Of a stretch of 64,000 bases of DNA, positions 16,105-25,618 are shown in pieces (the stretch's first letter is position 1; every line of letters begins with the position of its first letter). The DNA is taken from positions 1 through 64,000 of the forward strand of contig NZ_FNIB01000015.1 in the NCBI RefSeq assembly GCF_900103805.1. Reading direction: 5' to 3'. The position numbers and the translations under genes are program-made. The stretch comes from Cryobacterium flavum. GTDB taxonomy: Bacteria > Actinomycetota > Actinomycetes > Actinomycetales > Microbacteriaceae. The notes under the pieces are model-generated. The model saw only the letters and a program-made list of their open reading frames with translations. It had not been told where the DNA came from and made no database searches.

Positions 16105-16974
16105 ATGGCCGAAGAAACTGACGGTGTCGGCGAGACGTTCGACGATTCGCTGCGCATCGCACTCACCATCGCGTCACAGTTCGGAGAGCGCATCGCCCGG
16201 CTGCGCGAGCAACTGGCACGACAGCGCGAAGCGAGCGCAAGCCAAGAGGAGCGCGAGCTGCAGGCTCGGTTTGAGGTTGAGCGTGGAGCCGCCCGCGCCA
16301 GCCTCGCACCGGTCGCGCAACCGGAATGGTGGAACCAGGCCAGCCCTGAGGACATCGCCGGCGTGCATGAGACTGCCACGGCCTGGCGGGACTTCGACGA
16401 TGTTGCCCGTGACGCTGGTGACACCGTCAAGCACGAGGTGCAGGAACGCTACGACATCGACATCGACTCCCCCGGAGCGGATCCCGCTGCAGTTGCTGCG
16501 GCGCTCCGGGACGCTGAGCGCGGCCGTGCCGATGCCGTTACGGAGCGGCAGCGAGCTGGCGAAGACCTCACCGCGAGCCAGATCCTCTTCGCCAACGCCG
16601 ACCGTCACGAGCGTGAGGCGCAGGAAGCGGCCGACCGCGATTGGAATACCAGCGACCTCGATGGATTCCCCAATCCCGACCTCAATACCCGCGACGACGA
16701 GCGCAAGCAGGCCGCCGACGCCGCGGACCAGGCGCGCGTTGAGCGCGGCTCGAGGGAACTGGAATACGACAGCTCAGAGCGCCGCGAGCGATTCGCCGCG
16801 AGCCTTGAAGGCAAGGCCGATCAGAAGACGATCAACGCGCGAATCCTCGCAGACGGTGAAAACGCCAAGCACCCGCGCGAAGCAGTCCTGTCCCAGTCCG
16901 GCAAGGCCGCCAAACCACGCCGCAGCGGGAAGAGCAGCGTGCAACGGCGCGACCGCGGCGGGCTCTCGCGTTGA
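16105..16974 (+). CDS. Coiled-coil mobilisation-associated protein
   Basis: A 289-residue, highly charged, helical protein. Coiled-coil-like segments include RIARLREQLARQREASASQEERELQARFEVE (residues 29-60; quoted only as a region) and the Asp/Arg-rich stretch around 150-230. The C-terminus is basic (KPRRSGKSSVQRRDRGG), suited to DNA contact. No enzyme motif. It follows the relaxase in the same operon with an AGAGGAAG ribosome-binding site, so a role in the relaxosome or in strand transfer is likely. Role is inferred from position. Confidence 0.65.
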   Translation: MAEETDGVGETFDDSLRIALTIASQFGERIARLREQLARQREASASQEERELQARFEVERGAARASLAPVAQPEWWNQASPEDIAGVHETATAWRDFDDVARDAGDTVKHEVQERYDIDIDSPGADPAAVAAALRDAERGRADAVTERQRAGEDLTASQILFANADRHEREAQEAADRDWNTSDLDGFPNPDLNTRDDERKQAADAADQARVERGSRELEYDSSERRERFAASLEGKADQKTINARILADGENAKHPREAVLSQSGKAAKPRRSGKSSVQRRDRGGLSR

Positions 16975-17286
16975 GCAACGAATCTTAGGAAGGCGTTGGT
17001 GAGGGCGATCGCGTCAACGTTTGGAAACATGGAAAGCCGGAACTCACCAACACCAGAGTGATTAGAACGAAGCTGCCCTACATGATTATCGTCGACTATG
17101 AGGGATATCCGCATGAGCTTGAGAGCCGAAGCCGGGGGCTTCACCTCGAAGTTATCTAGCAAGAATGATATGGAAGACATCAACTCCTGGCACAACGGCC
17201 GCTGATCCCATACACACAACGGAGAGCTACAACCGGGCGCAGCGACCGCGGGTGCAGGAGCGGACATCCGCGAGCGGCAGGGTTAC
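16975..17286. other. Gap between mobilisation genes and catabolic island
   Basis: No gene was recognised in these 312 bases. The left edge of the catabolic insertion probably lies in or near it, but no repeat or target duplication was found. Confidence 0.45.
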
Positions 17287-18009
17287 CTAAGCCACGTCCG
17301 GCGACTCGGATCTGGCGAAAACACCACGCTCCTCGAGGTATGTAGTGAGCAGGCGTCCGATGTGCTGTATATGCTCAGACATGGCAAGTCTCGCGGCATC
17401 CGCATCGCCCGCTTCAAGTGCGCGGAACACTGGTCCGTGGTCATGAGCGGATGCCTCTGCCCAACCTTTGACACTGCCGAAGTAGTTGAGCGGGACGTAG
17501 TGGACCGTGATTCCCAACAAGGAGATGAGGCGTTGGGCGTTCGGAATGATGTTAATGGCGCGATGGATGAGATGGTTGAGAGCGTCAACCTGAGTGGCGT
17601 CGCCAATGCTCGCCGCAGACTCGAGTTCGTTTTGCAGCGACCATAACTTGGCTATAGCTTCCTTGTCGATGAGTCGCGCCGCCTTGGCTGCTAGCTCACC
17701 CGCGATAAACGCCTGCACGGTGAAGAGATCTTCGATGTCCTGTCGCGTAATAGGTATTACACGAAAGCCGCGACGCGGTTCCCAGCGCACGGTGCCTTCG
17801 CTTTGCAGGATCATGAGCGCCTCGCGCACGGGGGTTGCGCTTACGCCCATCTCCCTGGCGATATGCTCCGTGCGAATGAATGAGGATGCTGGCAACTCGC
17901 CGACCATGATCGCATCTCGCACGTATGCGGCAACATCTTCGCTCAGTTGCTTGCGGTCCCCGCGGTGGGTTCGCGAGACATCTTGGATCAGGGGCGATTT
18001 GGTAGTCAT
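17287..18009 (-). CDS. GntR-family regulator, FCD type
   Basis: A 240-residue FadR/GntR regulator. The N-terminal winged helix reads IRTEHIAREMGVSATPVREALMILQSEG (residues 45-72) and the C-terminal helical FCD effector domain contains FIAGELAAKAARL and HLIHRAINIIPN. FCD regulators typically bind carboxylate or acyl-CoA effectors. ATG 18009 is chosen because GAGGAAG lies 6 bases upstream. Leftmost gene of the catabolic island and the only recognisable regulator in it. AT-rich near-palindromes in front of it and of most island operons are its likely operators. Confidence 0.88.
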   Translation of the reverse strand: MTTKSPLIQDVSRTHRGDRKQLSEDVAAYVRDAIMVGELPASSFIRTEHIAREMGVSATPVREALMILQSEGTVRWEPRRGFRVIPITRQDIEDLFTVQAFIAGELAAKAARLIDKEAIAKLWSLQNELESAASIGDATQVDALNHLIHRAINIIPNAQRLISLLGITVHYVPLNYFGSVKGWAEASAHDHGPVFRALEAGDADAARLAMSEHIQHIGRLLTTYLEERGVFARSESPDVA

Positions 18010-18062
18010 GGCTTCCTCAGTTCCTCCGCGTGCGGCGCCACGGCCGAGCTGCATTCAGACCG

Positions 18063-18076
18063 CTATTTTATATTAG
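18063..18076. promoter_or_regulatory. AT-rich operator-like site, GntR gene
   Basis: CTATTTTATATTAG lies about 50 bases upstream of the GntR gene and resembles the shared TCTATA-AATA motif of the island, which suggests autoregulation. Confidence 0.4.
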
Positions 18077-18501
18077 CCCACTCAATTTGAAGGTGGTCGT
18101 GCGCCATGCTCGAAGTAGGATCTCACTCCGCCTCCGTGAATGCCCGGCGGGCGAAATCGAACAATAAGACTTCTTGCATCCGGCGAGGCCGACTTTCGTT
18201 GAGGTGGTCTAGCCTTCGTTGCAAACGAGTTAGATGCGCCGGCAAAGACGTTGCAACCATCAATGAACTCCGCGCCAAGGCAAACCCAATTTCGCCTGTT
18301 AACGCCAACTGAAAACAGGGCCAGAAACCGCCGCAGAAGTGGCCCGGTTCTCAGTCGGCGTTAACAGCGCCGTTCTCTTATGGGCTCATCGCGCGCTTTG
18401 GAGAAAAATCGGCTGGTCAATTCTGCGACGACGACCCCCGGCAAGACGTCCAGCGCGTCTTTATCGTTTACGTGCCCGCATGTCGTACCTACCCCAGTGA
18501 G
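18077..18501. other. Gene-poor stretch with possible IS-end remnant
   Basis: Overlapping short frames on both strands at 18106-18312 show no recognisable domain. The stretch around 18312-18365 (AGTGGCCCGGTTCTCAGTCG) resembles sequence found at IS21-family ends, but this rests on memory of the pattern and has low confidence. Confidence 0.35.
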
Positions 18502-18627
18502 TCAATTACTTCTCGCCTTTGGCTCGGGTTCCCCGTAAGAGCTTGGGGAGGACGAGAGAAATCGTGACACTGTCGTCTGCGATACGTCGGCAGACCTCGC
18601 AACGACTCGACTCGCATCATGCTTGAC
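18502..18627 (-). pseudogene. Possible LacI-type HTH remnant
   Basis: About 40 codons read VVARSADVSQTTVSRFL, close to the N-terminal helix-turn-helix of LacI-family regulators (VA..AGVSQTTVSRVL), and then stop after a short unrelated tail. The rest of a regulator is absent. It overlaps the end region downstream of the transporter gene. It may be a decayed regulator or a chance match. Confidence 0.35.
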
Positions 18628-18643
18628 GTCCTCCCCCTTTCGC

Positions 18644-20008
18644 CTATCTTGCCGTCGTGGCGTCGTACTCCTCGCTGAGGCCTCGGCGAAGTCGCACACG
18701 AGGTGCGGTTTCAGGCGTTAGAACGGCCCCGATGATCGTGATCATGGACAAGAAAATAACATATAACGCTACAAGCCAGTATCGATCGAAATCGGGTCCG
18801 ATGAGCAGCGTTGCGATGAGGGGTGCCAGTCCTCCAGCAAAGACGGCCGCTACCTGCGGTCCTACGGATGCTCCTGAGTAGCGCAGCTTCGGCTCATACA
18901 GTTCTGTGAAATAAGCCGGCTCTGCGGCGTAAGAGAGATCGCGACCGACGTTGATGGTGAGAACAAGCACCACCACAACAATGAGAAAATCTCCTGTTTG
19001 CACGCCCCAGAAGAAGGGAAACGCCATCAGGAGCATTGTCGATGCGCCGGCAACCACGGTGTTTCGACGGCCCCACCGGTCAGAGACCCAACCCCAGAAG
19101 GGAAGAGAGAAGAGCCCGAGAGCGGACATGATCATGGTGGCAATCAAAATGTCGTTTCTTTCGAGAAGGATGGTCGGCCCATAGGCGAGCAGGAAGACCG
19201 TAAAGATATAGAAATTCGCGTTTTCGGCGACACGCATCATGATCACGCGCAGGGTCGTGAGCGGCCGTTTCTTGATCACCTGAAGTACCGGCCACTTCTC
19301 AATGTCGCCCGTCTCCTTCAGCTCTTCGAACACGGGGGACTCCACAACTCTGCTTCGAATGTAGAAGGAGAGCCCGACGAGAAGAATCGATGACAGGAAC
19401 GGCACTCGCCAGCCCCAAGCCATGAAAGCCTCTGGATCAAAGCTCGCACTGACAGCAAAGAAGGCACCGTTTGCAAGGAGCATGCCGGCGGGAACACCGA
19501 CCTGCGGCCATGATCCCAGAAAGCCTCGCCGCCGTGGCGGCGCAAATTCAGTGACCATCAGGATTGCCCCACCCCACTCGCCGCCGACACCCAAACCCTG
19601 CAGGATGCGCAGCAAAATAAGGAGAATGGGCGCTGCAACACCAATGGTTTCGTAGGTGGGGAGACACCCGATGAGGAAGGTCGCACCGCCCATCAAGCCC
19701 AGGGTGATCATCAGCATCTTCTTGCGGCCCAGCCGGTCACCGAAGTGGGCAAAGATAACGCCGCCGAGCGGCCGCGCCGCGAACCCAATGGCATAAGTGC
19801 TGAACGACAGCAATATGCCCACGAATGGATCAGCATCGGGAAAGAACAGCACATTCAGCACGATGGCAGCTGCAACCCCGTAAACGAAGAAGTCATACCA
19901 CTCGATGGTGGTGCCCAGCACTGAAGACACTAAGGCCCGCTGTCGCATCTTCGGGTTGACCAGGGAGGCTTCAGAAACCTTCCGGTCGACTGTTTGTGGA
20001 ACGCTCAT
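18644..20008 (-). CDS. MFS transporter, metabolite:H+ symporter type
   Basis: A 454-residue, 12-helix transporter of the MHS family (related to the alpha-ketoglutarate and shikimate permeases). Signatures are TTIEWYDFFVYG in helix 1, the loop FGDRLGRKKML between helices 2 and 3, and RILQGLGVGGEWGGA in helix 4. It probably imports the carboxylate substrate of the catabolic island by proton symport. It diverges from the hydratase-ligase operon across a 358-base regulatory gap. A second MHS transporter (35563-36915) flanks the other side. Confidence 0.9.
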   Translation of the reverse strand: MSVPQTVDRKVSEASLVNPKMRQRALVSSVLGTTIEWYDFFVYGVAAAIVLNVLFFPDADPFVGILLSFSTYAIGFAARPLGGVIFAHFGDRLGRKKMLMITLGLMGGATFLIGCLPTYETIGVAAPILLILLRILQGLGVGGEWGGAILMVTEFAPPRRRGFLGSWPQVGVPAGMLLANGAFFAVSASFDPEAFMAWGWRVPFLSSILLVGLSFYIRSRVVESPVFEELKETGDIEKWPVLQVIKKRPLTTLRVIMMRVAENANFYIFTVFLLAYGPTILLERNDILIATMIMSALGLFSLPFWGWVSDRWGRRNTVVAGASTMLLMAFPFFWGVQTGDFLIVVVVLVLTINVGRDLSYAAEPAYFTELYEPKLRYSGASVGPQVAAVFAGGLAPLIATLLIGPDFDRYWLVALYVIFLSMITIIGAVLTPETAPRVRLRRGLSEEYDATTAR

Positions 20009-20366
20009 GCAGAGACTCCTTTGTCATAAATGCAATTCGGCTGTCTGGAACTGCTCGTGAGTGAGAACCAATCAGGCACGTCCGGTGCTACTAGAAATGA
20101 TTGATCGCGATCCACGGACCGATGGTTCAGGGCCATAACCCGCAATTAAGGCTCCGCACGTCGCATACAAGAAGCAACAGACTCTATACTCTGTATAATA
20201 CACAAATTGATCAAAGATGCTATTTTCTATTTGCTTCACGCCTCCTCGTTTACAAGCGAGTGCTCTGTTTGGTAAAAAAGATTATATATTCTAGACAATG
20301 ACTCGTTCGGTTCGCGAAATTGCGAGCGGCGCCAAGTTCAAGACCTCACTATGAAAGTAGGTATCG
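20009..20366. promoter_or_regulatory. Divergent control region, transporter/hydratase
   Basis: AT-rich gap with no gene. TCTGTATAATACACA at 20190-20204 matches the island's operator family and contains a TATAAT-like -10. A second AT-rich site with TATATATTCTAGA lies at about 20284. Both could serve the rightward hydratase-ligase operon, with the first also near the leftward transporter. Confidence 0.5.
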
Positions 20367-21227
20367 ATGCAGGAACTCAGTTCCTACCTAGCGGACTGGC
20401 ATCCTGATGCGCAGGTCATGACTCGAACGGCCTCGGCCGATGCAGTCAATCGATTTGCCGCGCTTTTGGACGTCGAGTCCCCAGGGAGTAGCTCCGGGGA
20501 TGCTCTCCCTCCTTTGTGGCACTCCTTCTTCTTCACCGAGGTGCACGCGCAAGCTGACCTGGGGCCGGATGGCCACCCGAGGGACGGGCACTTCCTCCCG
20601 CCCATCCCCGATCGCAAGCGAATGTTCGCCGGTGGCCGTTTTGAACAACAAAGTCCCATCAGGCTTGGCACTGAGTACACCAGGCGGTCAACGCTGGCCA
20701 AAACGGAGGAAAAGTCCGGGCGTTCGGGTCCATCACTGTTCGTCACAGTTCGCCACCAATACTTTGATGGAGTCGACCTGGTAGCGACCGAGGAAGAGGA
20801 CATCGTCTATCGCCGCCAGACTCCCGGAGAGATCCGCCCGCCCGCACCTACGCAAGATACCCGTGCAGATCCTCGCGCCGACATGAGGACCACGATCGTC
20901 AATGAGACATTCTTGTTCCGATTCAGCGCGCTCACGAACAACGCCCACCGCATCCACTACGACCATCCATACGCAACGGATGTGGAAGGCTTCCCCGGCC
21001 TTGTTGTGCATGGACCGCTGCTGGGGCTGCTCGCTCTTGAGGTGCCCCGCCACGAGCTCCCGCCGTCTCTGCTGCAACGTTACACATACCGCCTCACGCG
21101 ACCGGCCTTCGTGGGACCGGACATTGAAGCCTGTGCCACCCGTGAAGACGCGGTGTGGCATCTGGAAGCCGGAAGCACCGGCAAGGCCACATCAATTACG
21201 GCTCAGGCCGTCTTTCGAAAAATGTGA
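20367..21227 (+). CDS. MaoC-like acyl-CoA hydratase, FAS1-like type
   Basis: A 286-residue double-hotdog hydratase of the mesaconyl/itaconyl/3-methylfumaryl-CoA hydratase type. The C-terminal domain has NNAHRIHYDHPYA (catalytic residues) and GFPGLVVHGPL; the N-terminal half has PPIPDRKRMFAGG. Enzymes of this kind hydrate branched unsaturated acyl-CoA esters. The start codon is 6 bases upstream of a weak purine stretch region, and the next gene follows after 6 bases. With the CitE-like lyase and the AcH-type CoA-transferase nearby, a citramalyl-CoA-forming step is plausible. Confidence 0.78.
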   Translation: MQELSSYLADWHPDAQVMTRTASADAVNRFAALLDVESPGSSSGDALPPLWHSFFFTEVHAQADLGPDGHPRDGHFLPPIPDRKRMFAGGRFEQQSPIRLGTEYTRRSTLAKTEEKSGRSGPSLFVTVRHQYFDGVDLVATEEEDIVYRRQTPGEIRPPAPTQDTRADPRADMRTTIVNETFLFRFSALTNNAHRIHYDHPYATDVEGFPGLVVHGPLLGLLALEVPRHELPPSLLQRYTYRLTRPAFVGPDIEACATREDAVWHLEAGSTGKATSITAQAVFRKM

Positions 21228-21233
21228 AATGAC

Positions 21234-22808
21234 ATGAATACCACCACCGCCACCATGACCACCTCCGCAGCTGGCGTGCAGAGCACCTACGGGGCGCTCG
21301 TGACCAATGCGCTGGGCCGGCGCACTGCTGGTACCGCGTTCATTGCAGCCGACGACACCGAGATAAGTTTCCCCGAGGCCTTAGACCTCTTCGGCCGTCT
21401 GCGCACAGCGCTGCGCGCGGCCGGTGTCACGCACGGCAAGGGCTTTGGCTTGCTCTCCGCAAACCGCCCTGACGGCTGGCTGGCACAGTGGGCGGGTGTC
21501 GCCAACGGCGGACGCGTCACACCGCTGCACCCTTTCGGCTCATTCGACGACCATTTCTTTATTGCTCAGGACGCTGATCTGACAGTGATTATCGTCGACT
21601 GCGCAGACCACAGAGAGCGCGGCCGCCAACTCGCCGAGGCAATGCCGAACACAATTTTCCTGACCTTAGACGACGCGGACTTCGGTACGAACCTCCTGCG
21701 GCTGGCCGCCGACGCTGAGCCAGATATCGCCATTGATACGGCAGTCACGTCCGACGACACGGCGATGGTCATCTACACAGGCGGGACGACCGGACGCTCG
21801 AAAGGTGTCATCCTTCCGCACCGTGCGATCGTCGCCAACCACCTGCTGCAATTGGCCGACTGGCCGTGGCCAAGCGAGCCGCGCTTTCTCGTCACCGCAC
21901 CAATGAGCCACGCTACCGGCTGGTTCCCGCTCGGAGCCCTATGGTTCGGCGGCACCGTAATCATGCGACGGCGCTTCGAGATCAACGCGTTCCTCAGTGC
22001 CGTGTCAAAGCACAAGGTCAACATGACCTTCTGCGTGCCGTCCATGGTCTACTCGCTCCTCGACGACCCGTCGACGGCCGAGACTGACCTGAGCTCGCTC
22101 GAACTGCTCGTCTATGGCGGCGCTCCCATGACGGTGCCGCGCCTCATCAAGGGGCTCGAGCTCTTCGGCCCAATCTTCCTCCAGCTCTACGGTCAGTCAG
22201 AAATGCCCAATGTTGTTACCACCCTGTTGCCAAGCGAGCACGACCCGACACGACCGGACCGCCTCGCCTCTTGTGGACGACCCTCCGCGGGCATCACTCT
22301 CCGGCTGCTCGACGACAACGGTGATGAGGTGCCCCCTGGGACGGTCGGTGAGTTGAGTGTGCGCGGTCCACTCGTGATGGACGGCTACCGTAACCTTCCG
22401 GAGGAAACCGCCAAAGCGCTCAAGGACGGCTGGCTGCGTTCCGGTGATTTGGCGGTACAAAACACGGACGGATTCATTACCCTCGTTTCTCGCGCCAAGG
22501 ACGTGATCATCAGCGGCGGCTTCAATGTCTACCCCGCGGAAGTAGAAGGACCGCTACTCACCCACCCCGCTGTTGCCGCCGCCGCCGTTGTTGGTTTGCC
22601 CGACGATAAATGGGGGGAGGCCGTCACAGCCTTCGTCGTCTTACACGAGGGAGCAGTCGTGGACGGTGCGGATCTAATGGCCCTCGTAAAGAAACGTAAG
22701 GGTCCTATCTACACACCCAAGTCTGTGCACTTCATCGAAGCTGTTCCGCTCACGAGCCTAGGCAAGCCGGACAAGAAAGCCTTGCGTGTTCCCTCTGTGA
22801 GAGGCTAA
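21234..22808 (+). CDS. Acyl-/aryl-CoA ligase
   Basis: A 524-residue member of the AMP-forming ligase family. The ATP loop is VIYTGGTTGRSKGVILPH (near residue 180); LYGQSEMP, GWLRSGDLA and KDVIISGGFNVYPAEVE follow in the usual order, and the C-terminal Lys is in LGKPDKKALR. It would convert a carboxylic acid, ATP and CoA to the acyl-CoA. It is the second gene of the rightward unit with the FAS1-like hydratase. It ends in a 4-base overlap with the convergent CoA-transferase. Substrate cannot be predicted from sequence. Confidence 0.9.
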   Translation: MNTTTATMTTSAAGVQSTYGALVTNALGRRTAGTAFIAADDTEISFPEALDLFGRLRTALRAAGVTHGKGFGLLSANRPDGWLAQWAGVANGGRVTPLHPFGSFDDHFFIAQDADLTVIIVDCADHRERGRQLAEAMPNTIFLTLDDADFGTNLLRLAADAEPDIAIDTAVTSDDTAMVIYTGGTTGRSKGVILPHRAIVANHLLQLADWPWPSEPRFLVTAPMSHATGWFPLGALWFGGTVIMRRRFEINAFLSAVSKHKVNMTFCVPSMVYSLLDDPSTAETDLSSLELLVYGGAPMTVPRLIKGLELFGPIFLQLYGQSEMPNVVTTLLPSEHDPTRPDRLASCGRPSAGITLRLLDDNGDEVPPGTVGELSVRGPLVMDGYRNLPEETAKALKDGWLRSGDLAVQNTDGFITLVSRAKDVIISGGFNVYPAEVEGPLLTHPAVAAAAVVGLPDDKWGEAVTAFVVLHEGAVVDGADLMALVKKRKGPIYTPKSVHFIEAVPLTSLGKPDKKALRVPSVRG

Positions 22809-24109
22809 GTCTTGACCTTGGACAGGGGCCTGCGACCTTCGGCGCGCGCGCCCCTGCCTTCCGCGTGCGACGTAAGGGAGCTAGAGGTCCCTGCGAGCAG
22901 GGCGTCTCGATGCTGAGGTGCCGCCACCGCCGCTAACGCCACGGCCCTCTCGGCGATGGGGAGCCCGCTGAGCGTCGCTGCGCCGAATTCCGTGACGACG
23001 ACGTCCACGGAATGGCGCGGGAGCGTGACTGCGGTTCCCGTGCCGAACTCCGCCGTGATGCGACTGCCGCCCGCGTTCGTCGTCGAGGGTATTGCAATGA
23101 TGCGTAAGCCTCCAGCAGACAAACCCGCGCCATCGAAGAAGTCCGCGCTTCCGCCCACGCCAGCAAGTATCTTGCCCTCGATGGACTCGGAGGCAACCTG
23201 GCCGCTGAGGTCCACGGCGAGTGCAGAGCACACCGAGATGAGGCGCGGTTGCGTTGCGAGCCACAGCGGGTTGTGGATAGTCGCTGACGACGCAAGCCTG
23301 ATCGCCGGGTTCCCGTCCGCGACCGAGAAAATCATATCTGTACCGAGTATCTCCGCCGCACGGATAGATTCGCCAGGCATCAGGCGACCGGATTCCATGA
23401 GACCGATCATCGAGTCGCACGCCAGACCAATCATGCGAAGGTCCGAAACGTCCGCAACAGCCAGCTGGGATGCAACGGACTGGGGCACGGCGCCAATTCC
23501 GAGCTGAACGTTCGCGCCATTCGGAATAAAGTCGACCACGGTGCGCGCGATGCGGTCGGTCACTTCCGAGGCAGCAGCTTCAGGGTAAGTCGCCAAGGCA
23601 GTGTCTGAATCGACCAGGAAGTCGATGTCCGACCGCCGGATTCGAGCATCCTCACCGACTGGGCGAGGCATCGTTGTATCCACTTCCGCAATAACTACGC
23701 CAGCGGTGGCGACAAGAGCCTTGGTATAGCTCGCGGACGGGCCGAGACTGCACCAGCCCCCAGCATCGGGTGGCGAGACGCGGATGAGCGCAACATCCAC
23801 ACGTCCGGACAGATGACGGGCGACTTCGCTGGCGCGCAAGGGCAGATAGTCGACGATGCCGCGCGTGGCAAGGCCCCGCAGTGCGCCCGACATATGCCAG
23901 CTCATCAAGCGCAGCGAGCCCGTTTTCACCGCGTCGAGAAACGGCATCTCCCCCAGGAGTAGACCCGCGGAGAGAGCTAGACCGGGCACCACCGCCGAGA
24001 GGTCGCCGAGTTCGCGCAGTAGCGTGGACGGCGTCGAGCAGTATGGGGAGGCCACCACCCGAGACCCCGCCACAATGGCCCGCGTGGCGCGTTGCATTTC
24101 AGTACTCAT
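22805..24109 (-). CDS. Acetyl-CoA hydrolase/transferase-family CoA-transferase
   Basis: A 434-residue CoA-transferase of the acetyl-CoA hydrolase/4-hydroxybutyrate CoA-transferase family. The catalytic glutamate region and oxyanion segment are represented by GANVQLGIGAVPQSVAS and GGSADFFDGAGLSAGGLRI. ATG 24109 gives a normal N-terminus; the frame continues for 76 further residues upstream that overlap the aldehyde dehydrogenase region and look non-coding. Family members include itaconate CoA-transferase. It would activate a dicarboxylate using a CoA donor. It lies 37 bases after the aldehyde dehydrogenase gene. Confidence 0.83.
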   Translation of the reverse strand: MSTEMQRATRAIVAGSRVVASPYCSTPSTLLRELGDLSAVVPGLALSAGLLLGEMPFLDAVKTGSLRLMSWHMSGALRGLATRGIVDYLPLRASEVARHLSGRVDVALIRVSPPDAGGWCSLGPSASYTKALVATAGVVIAEVDTTMPRPVGEDARIRRSDIDFLVDSDTALATYPEAAASEVTDRIARTVVDFIPNGANVQLGIGAVPQSVASQLAVADVSDLRMIGLACDSMIGLMESGRLMPGESIRAAEILGTDMIFSVADGNPAIRLASSATIHNPLWLATQPRLISVCSALAVDLSGQVASESIEGKILAGVGGSADFFDGAGLSAGGLRIIAIPSTTNAGGSRITAEFGTGTAVTLPRHSVDVVVTEFGAATLSGLPIAERAVALAAVAAPQHRDALLAGTSSSLTSHAEGRGARAEGRRPLSKVKT

Positions 24110-24146
24110 GGCCGAGACCCATCTGGCGGCAATCTTCGTAAGCAGA

Positions 24147-25574
24147 TCACTGCTGGATCGACTTGACCTCCAGGAACTCCTCGAGTCCCTCCCGACCCAT
24201 CTCACGACCGATGCCGGACCGCTTGTAACCGCCGAACGGCGCCATGGGGTTGTACGCTGCGCCATTGATGTCCACGTTGCCAGTCCGGATACGCCGAGCA
24301 AAAGCCAGCGCGCGCTCATTGGTCGCAGACCAGACACCCCCCGAGAGTCCGTAGCGCGAGTTGTTCGCGATCGCAGCGGCGTCGTCCTCGTCCGTGTAGC
24401 TCAGAATAGACAGGACTGGACCGAACACCTCCTCCTGCGCAATCGTCGAGTCGGGGTCTACATCGGCCAGGATCGTCGGTGCTACGTAGTAGCCGTGCTC
24501 AAGGCCGGCAGGCTTGTCGGTGCCGCCGACGACGACGCGGGCGCCTTCGGCGCGCGCGGTGTCGATGAGTCCAAGGACCTTGTCGCGTTGGGCGCGGTTC
24601 GCAACGGGCCCAAGCTTCGTCGCCGGGTCGAGGGGATCACCCACGGTGTACGTGTTGGCGAACCCGGCCGCCATCTGCACAACCTCCTCATAGCGGTCGG
24701 CCGGGACGAGCATCCTGGTCCACGCCACGCAGGTCTGGCCGGAATTGAGGAAAGCGTTCGCGACACCTACCTTCACTGCGATGCTGAAGTCGGCGTCGTC
24801 AAGGATGACGTTGGCGGATTTGCCGCCGAGTTCGAGCGTGACCCTGGTGACGTTGGGGGCGGCAACCTGCGCGACACGTGTGCCGGCGCGTTGTGATCCC
24901 GTAAACGAGATGACGTCGATGTCCGGGCTGCTCGCGAGGGCTTCCCCAACCTCAGGACCGTAGCCCGGAACCATGTTGACGACGCCGGGCGGGAAGCCAG
25001 CTTCGTCCACCGCGTCCATGAGCAGGTAAGCAACGAGGGGAGAGACTTCGCTGGGCTTGAGCACGAAGGTGCAGCCGGCTGCGAGAGCTGGCGCCAGTTT
25101 ATTGGTGATCTGGTGTAGGGGGTAGTTCCACGGCGTGATGGCGCCGACGACGCCGGCGGGCTCGCGCGTCACAAGCGTGTTGCCGACGTTCTCCTCAAAC
25201 TCGTAGCTTTCGACGAGGTCGGCGTAGGCGCCCACCACGACCTGCGGCAGTGGAGCCTGGATCCGTTTGGAGATGCGCATGGGGCTCCCCATCTCCATGG
25301 AGACGGTGAGTGCGATGTTATCCTCGCGCTTAGCAAGGGCCTGCTGCAGTTTGCGCAGCAGGCCAGCCCTCGCATGTACGGTCGTCTGCGACCAGGACGG
25401 GAATGCCCGGCGGGCGGCAGCAATCGCCTTCGCGACATCTTCCTCGGTGCCCGCAGGCACCCGAGCGATAACCTGCTCTGTCGCCGGGTTCTCGACCTCG
25501 ATCACCGTCGAGCCAGTGGAGGGGACCCATCGTCCGTCGATGTATATCGTGGTGCGGTCCTGGATTTCGGTCAT
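24147..25574 (-). CDS. NAD(P)-dependent aldehyde dehydrogenase
   Basis: A 475-residue ALDH-superfamily enzyme of normal length. PWNYP, RVTLELGGKSANVILDD (general-base glutamate), the nucleophile in NSGQTCVAWTRM, and EEVFGPVLSI are all present. It oxidises an aldehyde to the acid, which the adjacent CoA ligases could then activate. ATG 25574 is preferred; the upstream in-frame extension covers the operator-like site at 25603-25617. It forms a leftward unit with the CoA-transferase. Confidence 0.92.
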   Translation of the reverse strand: MTEIQDRTTIYIDGRWVPSTGSTVIEVENPATEQVIARVPAGTEEDVAKAIAAARRAFPSWSQTTVHARAGLLRKLQQALAKREDNIALTVSMEMGSPMRISKRIQAPLPQVVVGAYADLVESYEFEENVGNTLVTREPAGVVGAITPWNYPLHQITNKLAPALAAGCTFVLKPSEVSPLVAYLLMDAVDEAGFPPGVVNMVPGYGPEVGEALASSPDIDVISFTGSQRAGTRVAQVAAPNVTRVTLELGGKSANVILDDADFSIAVKVGVANAFLNSGQTCVAWTRMLVPADRYEEVVQMAAGFANTYTVGDPLDPATKLGPVANRAQRDKVLGLIDTARAEGARVVVGGTDKPAGLEHGYYVAPTILADVDPDSTIAQEEVFGPVLSILSYTDEDDAAAIANNSRYGLSGGVWSATNERALAFARRIRTGNVDINGAAYNPMAPFGGYKRSGIGREMGREGLEEFLEVKSIQQ

Positions 25575-25602
25575 GTTGGGCTTCCTATCAGAGTGAACGC
25601 AG

Positions 25603-25617
25603 TAGATATTGTATAGA
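25603..25617. promoter_or_regulatory. AT-rich operator-like site, aldehyde dehydrogenase
   Basis: TAGATATTGTATAGA, read on the other strand as TCTATACAATATCTA, matches the shared motif of the island. It sits 29 bases upstream of the aldehyde dehydrogenase start and directly beside the end of the ligase gene. Confidence 0.5.
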
Positions 25618-25618
25618 G

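Noticed and set aside
18106..18312. Overlapping short frames on both strands after the GntR promoter
   Set aside because: No domain, no ribosome-binding site, and mutually overlapping; treated as part of a gene-poor stretch.
22805..24337. The full-length 510-residue frame of the CoA-transferase
   Set aside because: The first 76 residues overlap the neighbouring gene and lack family similarity; ATG 24109 gives the normal length.
23856..24896. A 346-codon plus-strand frame opposite CoA-transferase and aldehyde dehydrogenase
   Set aside because: Both minus-strand genes have full catalytic motifs; this frame is Arg/Val-rich with no domain.
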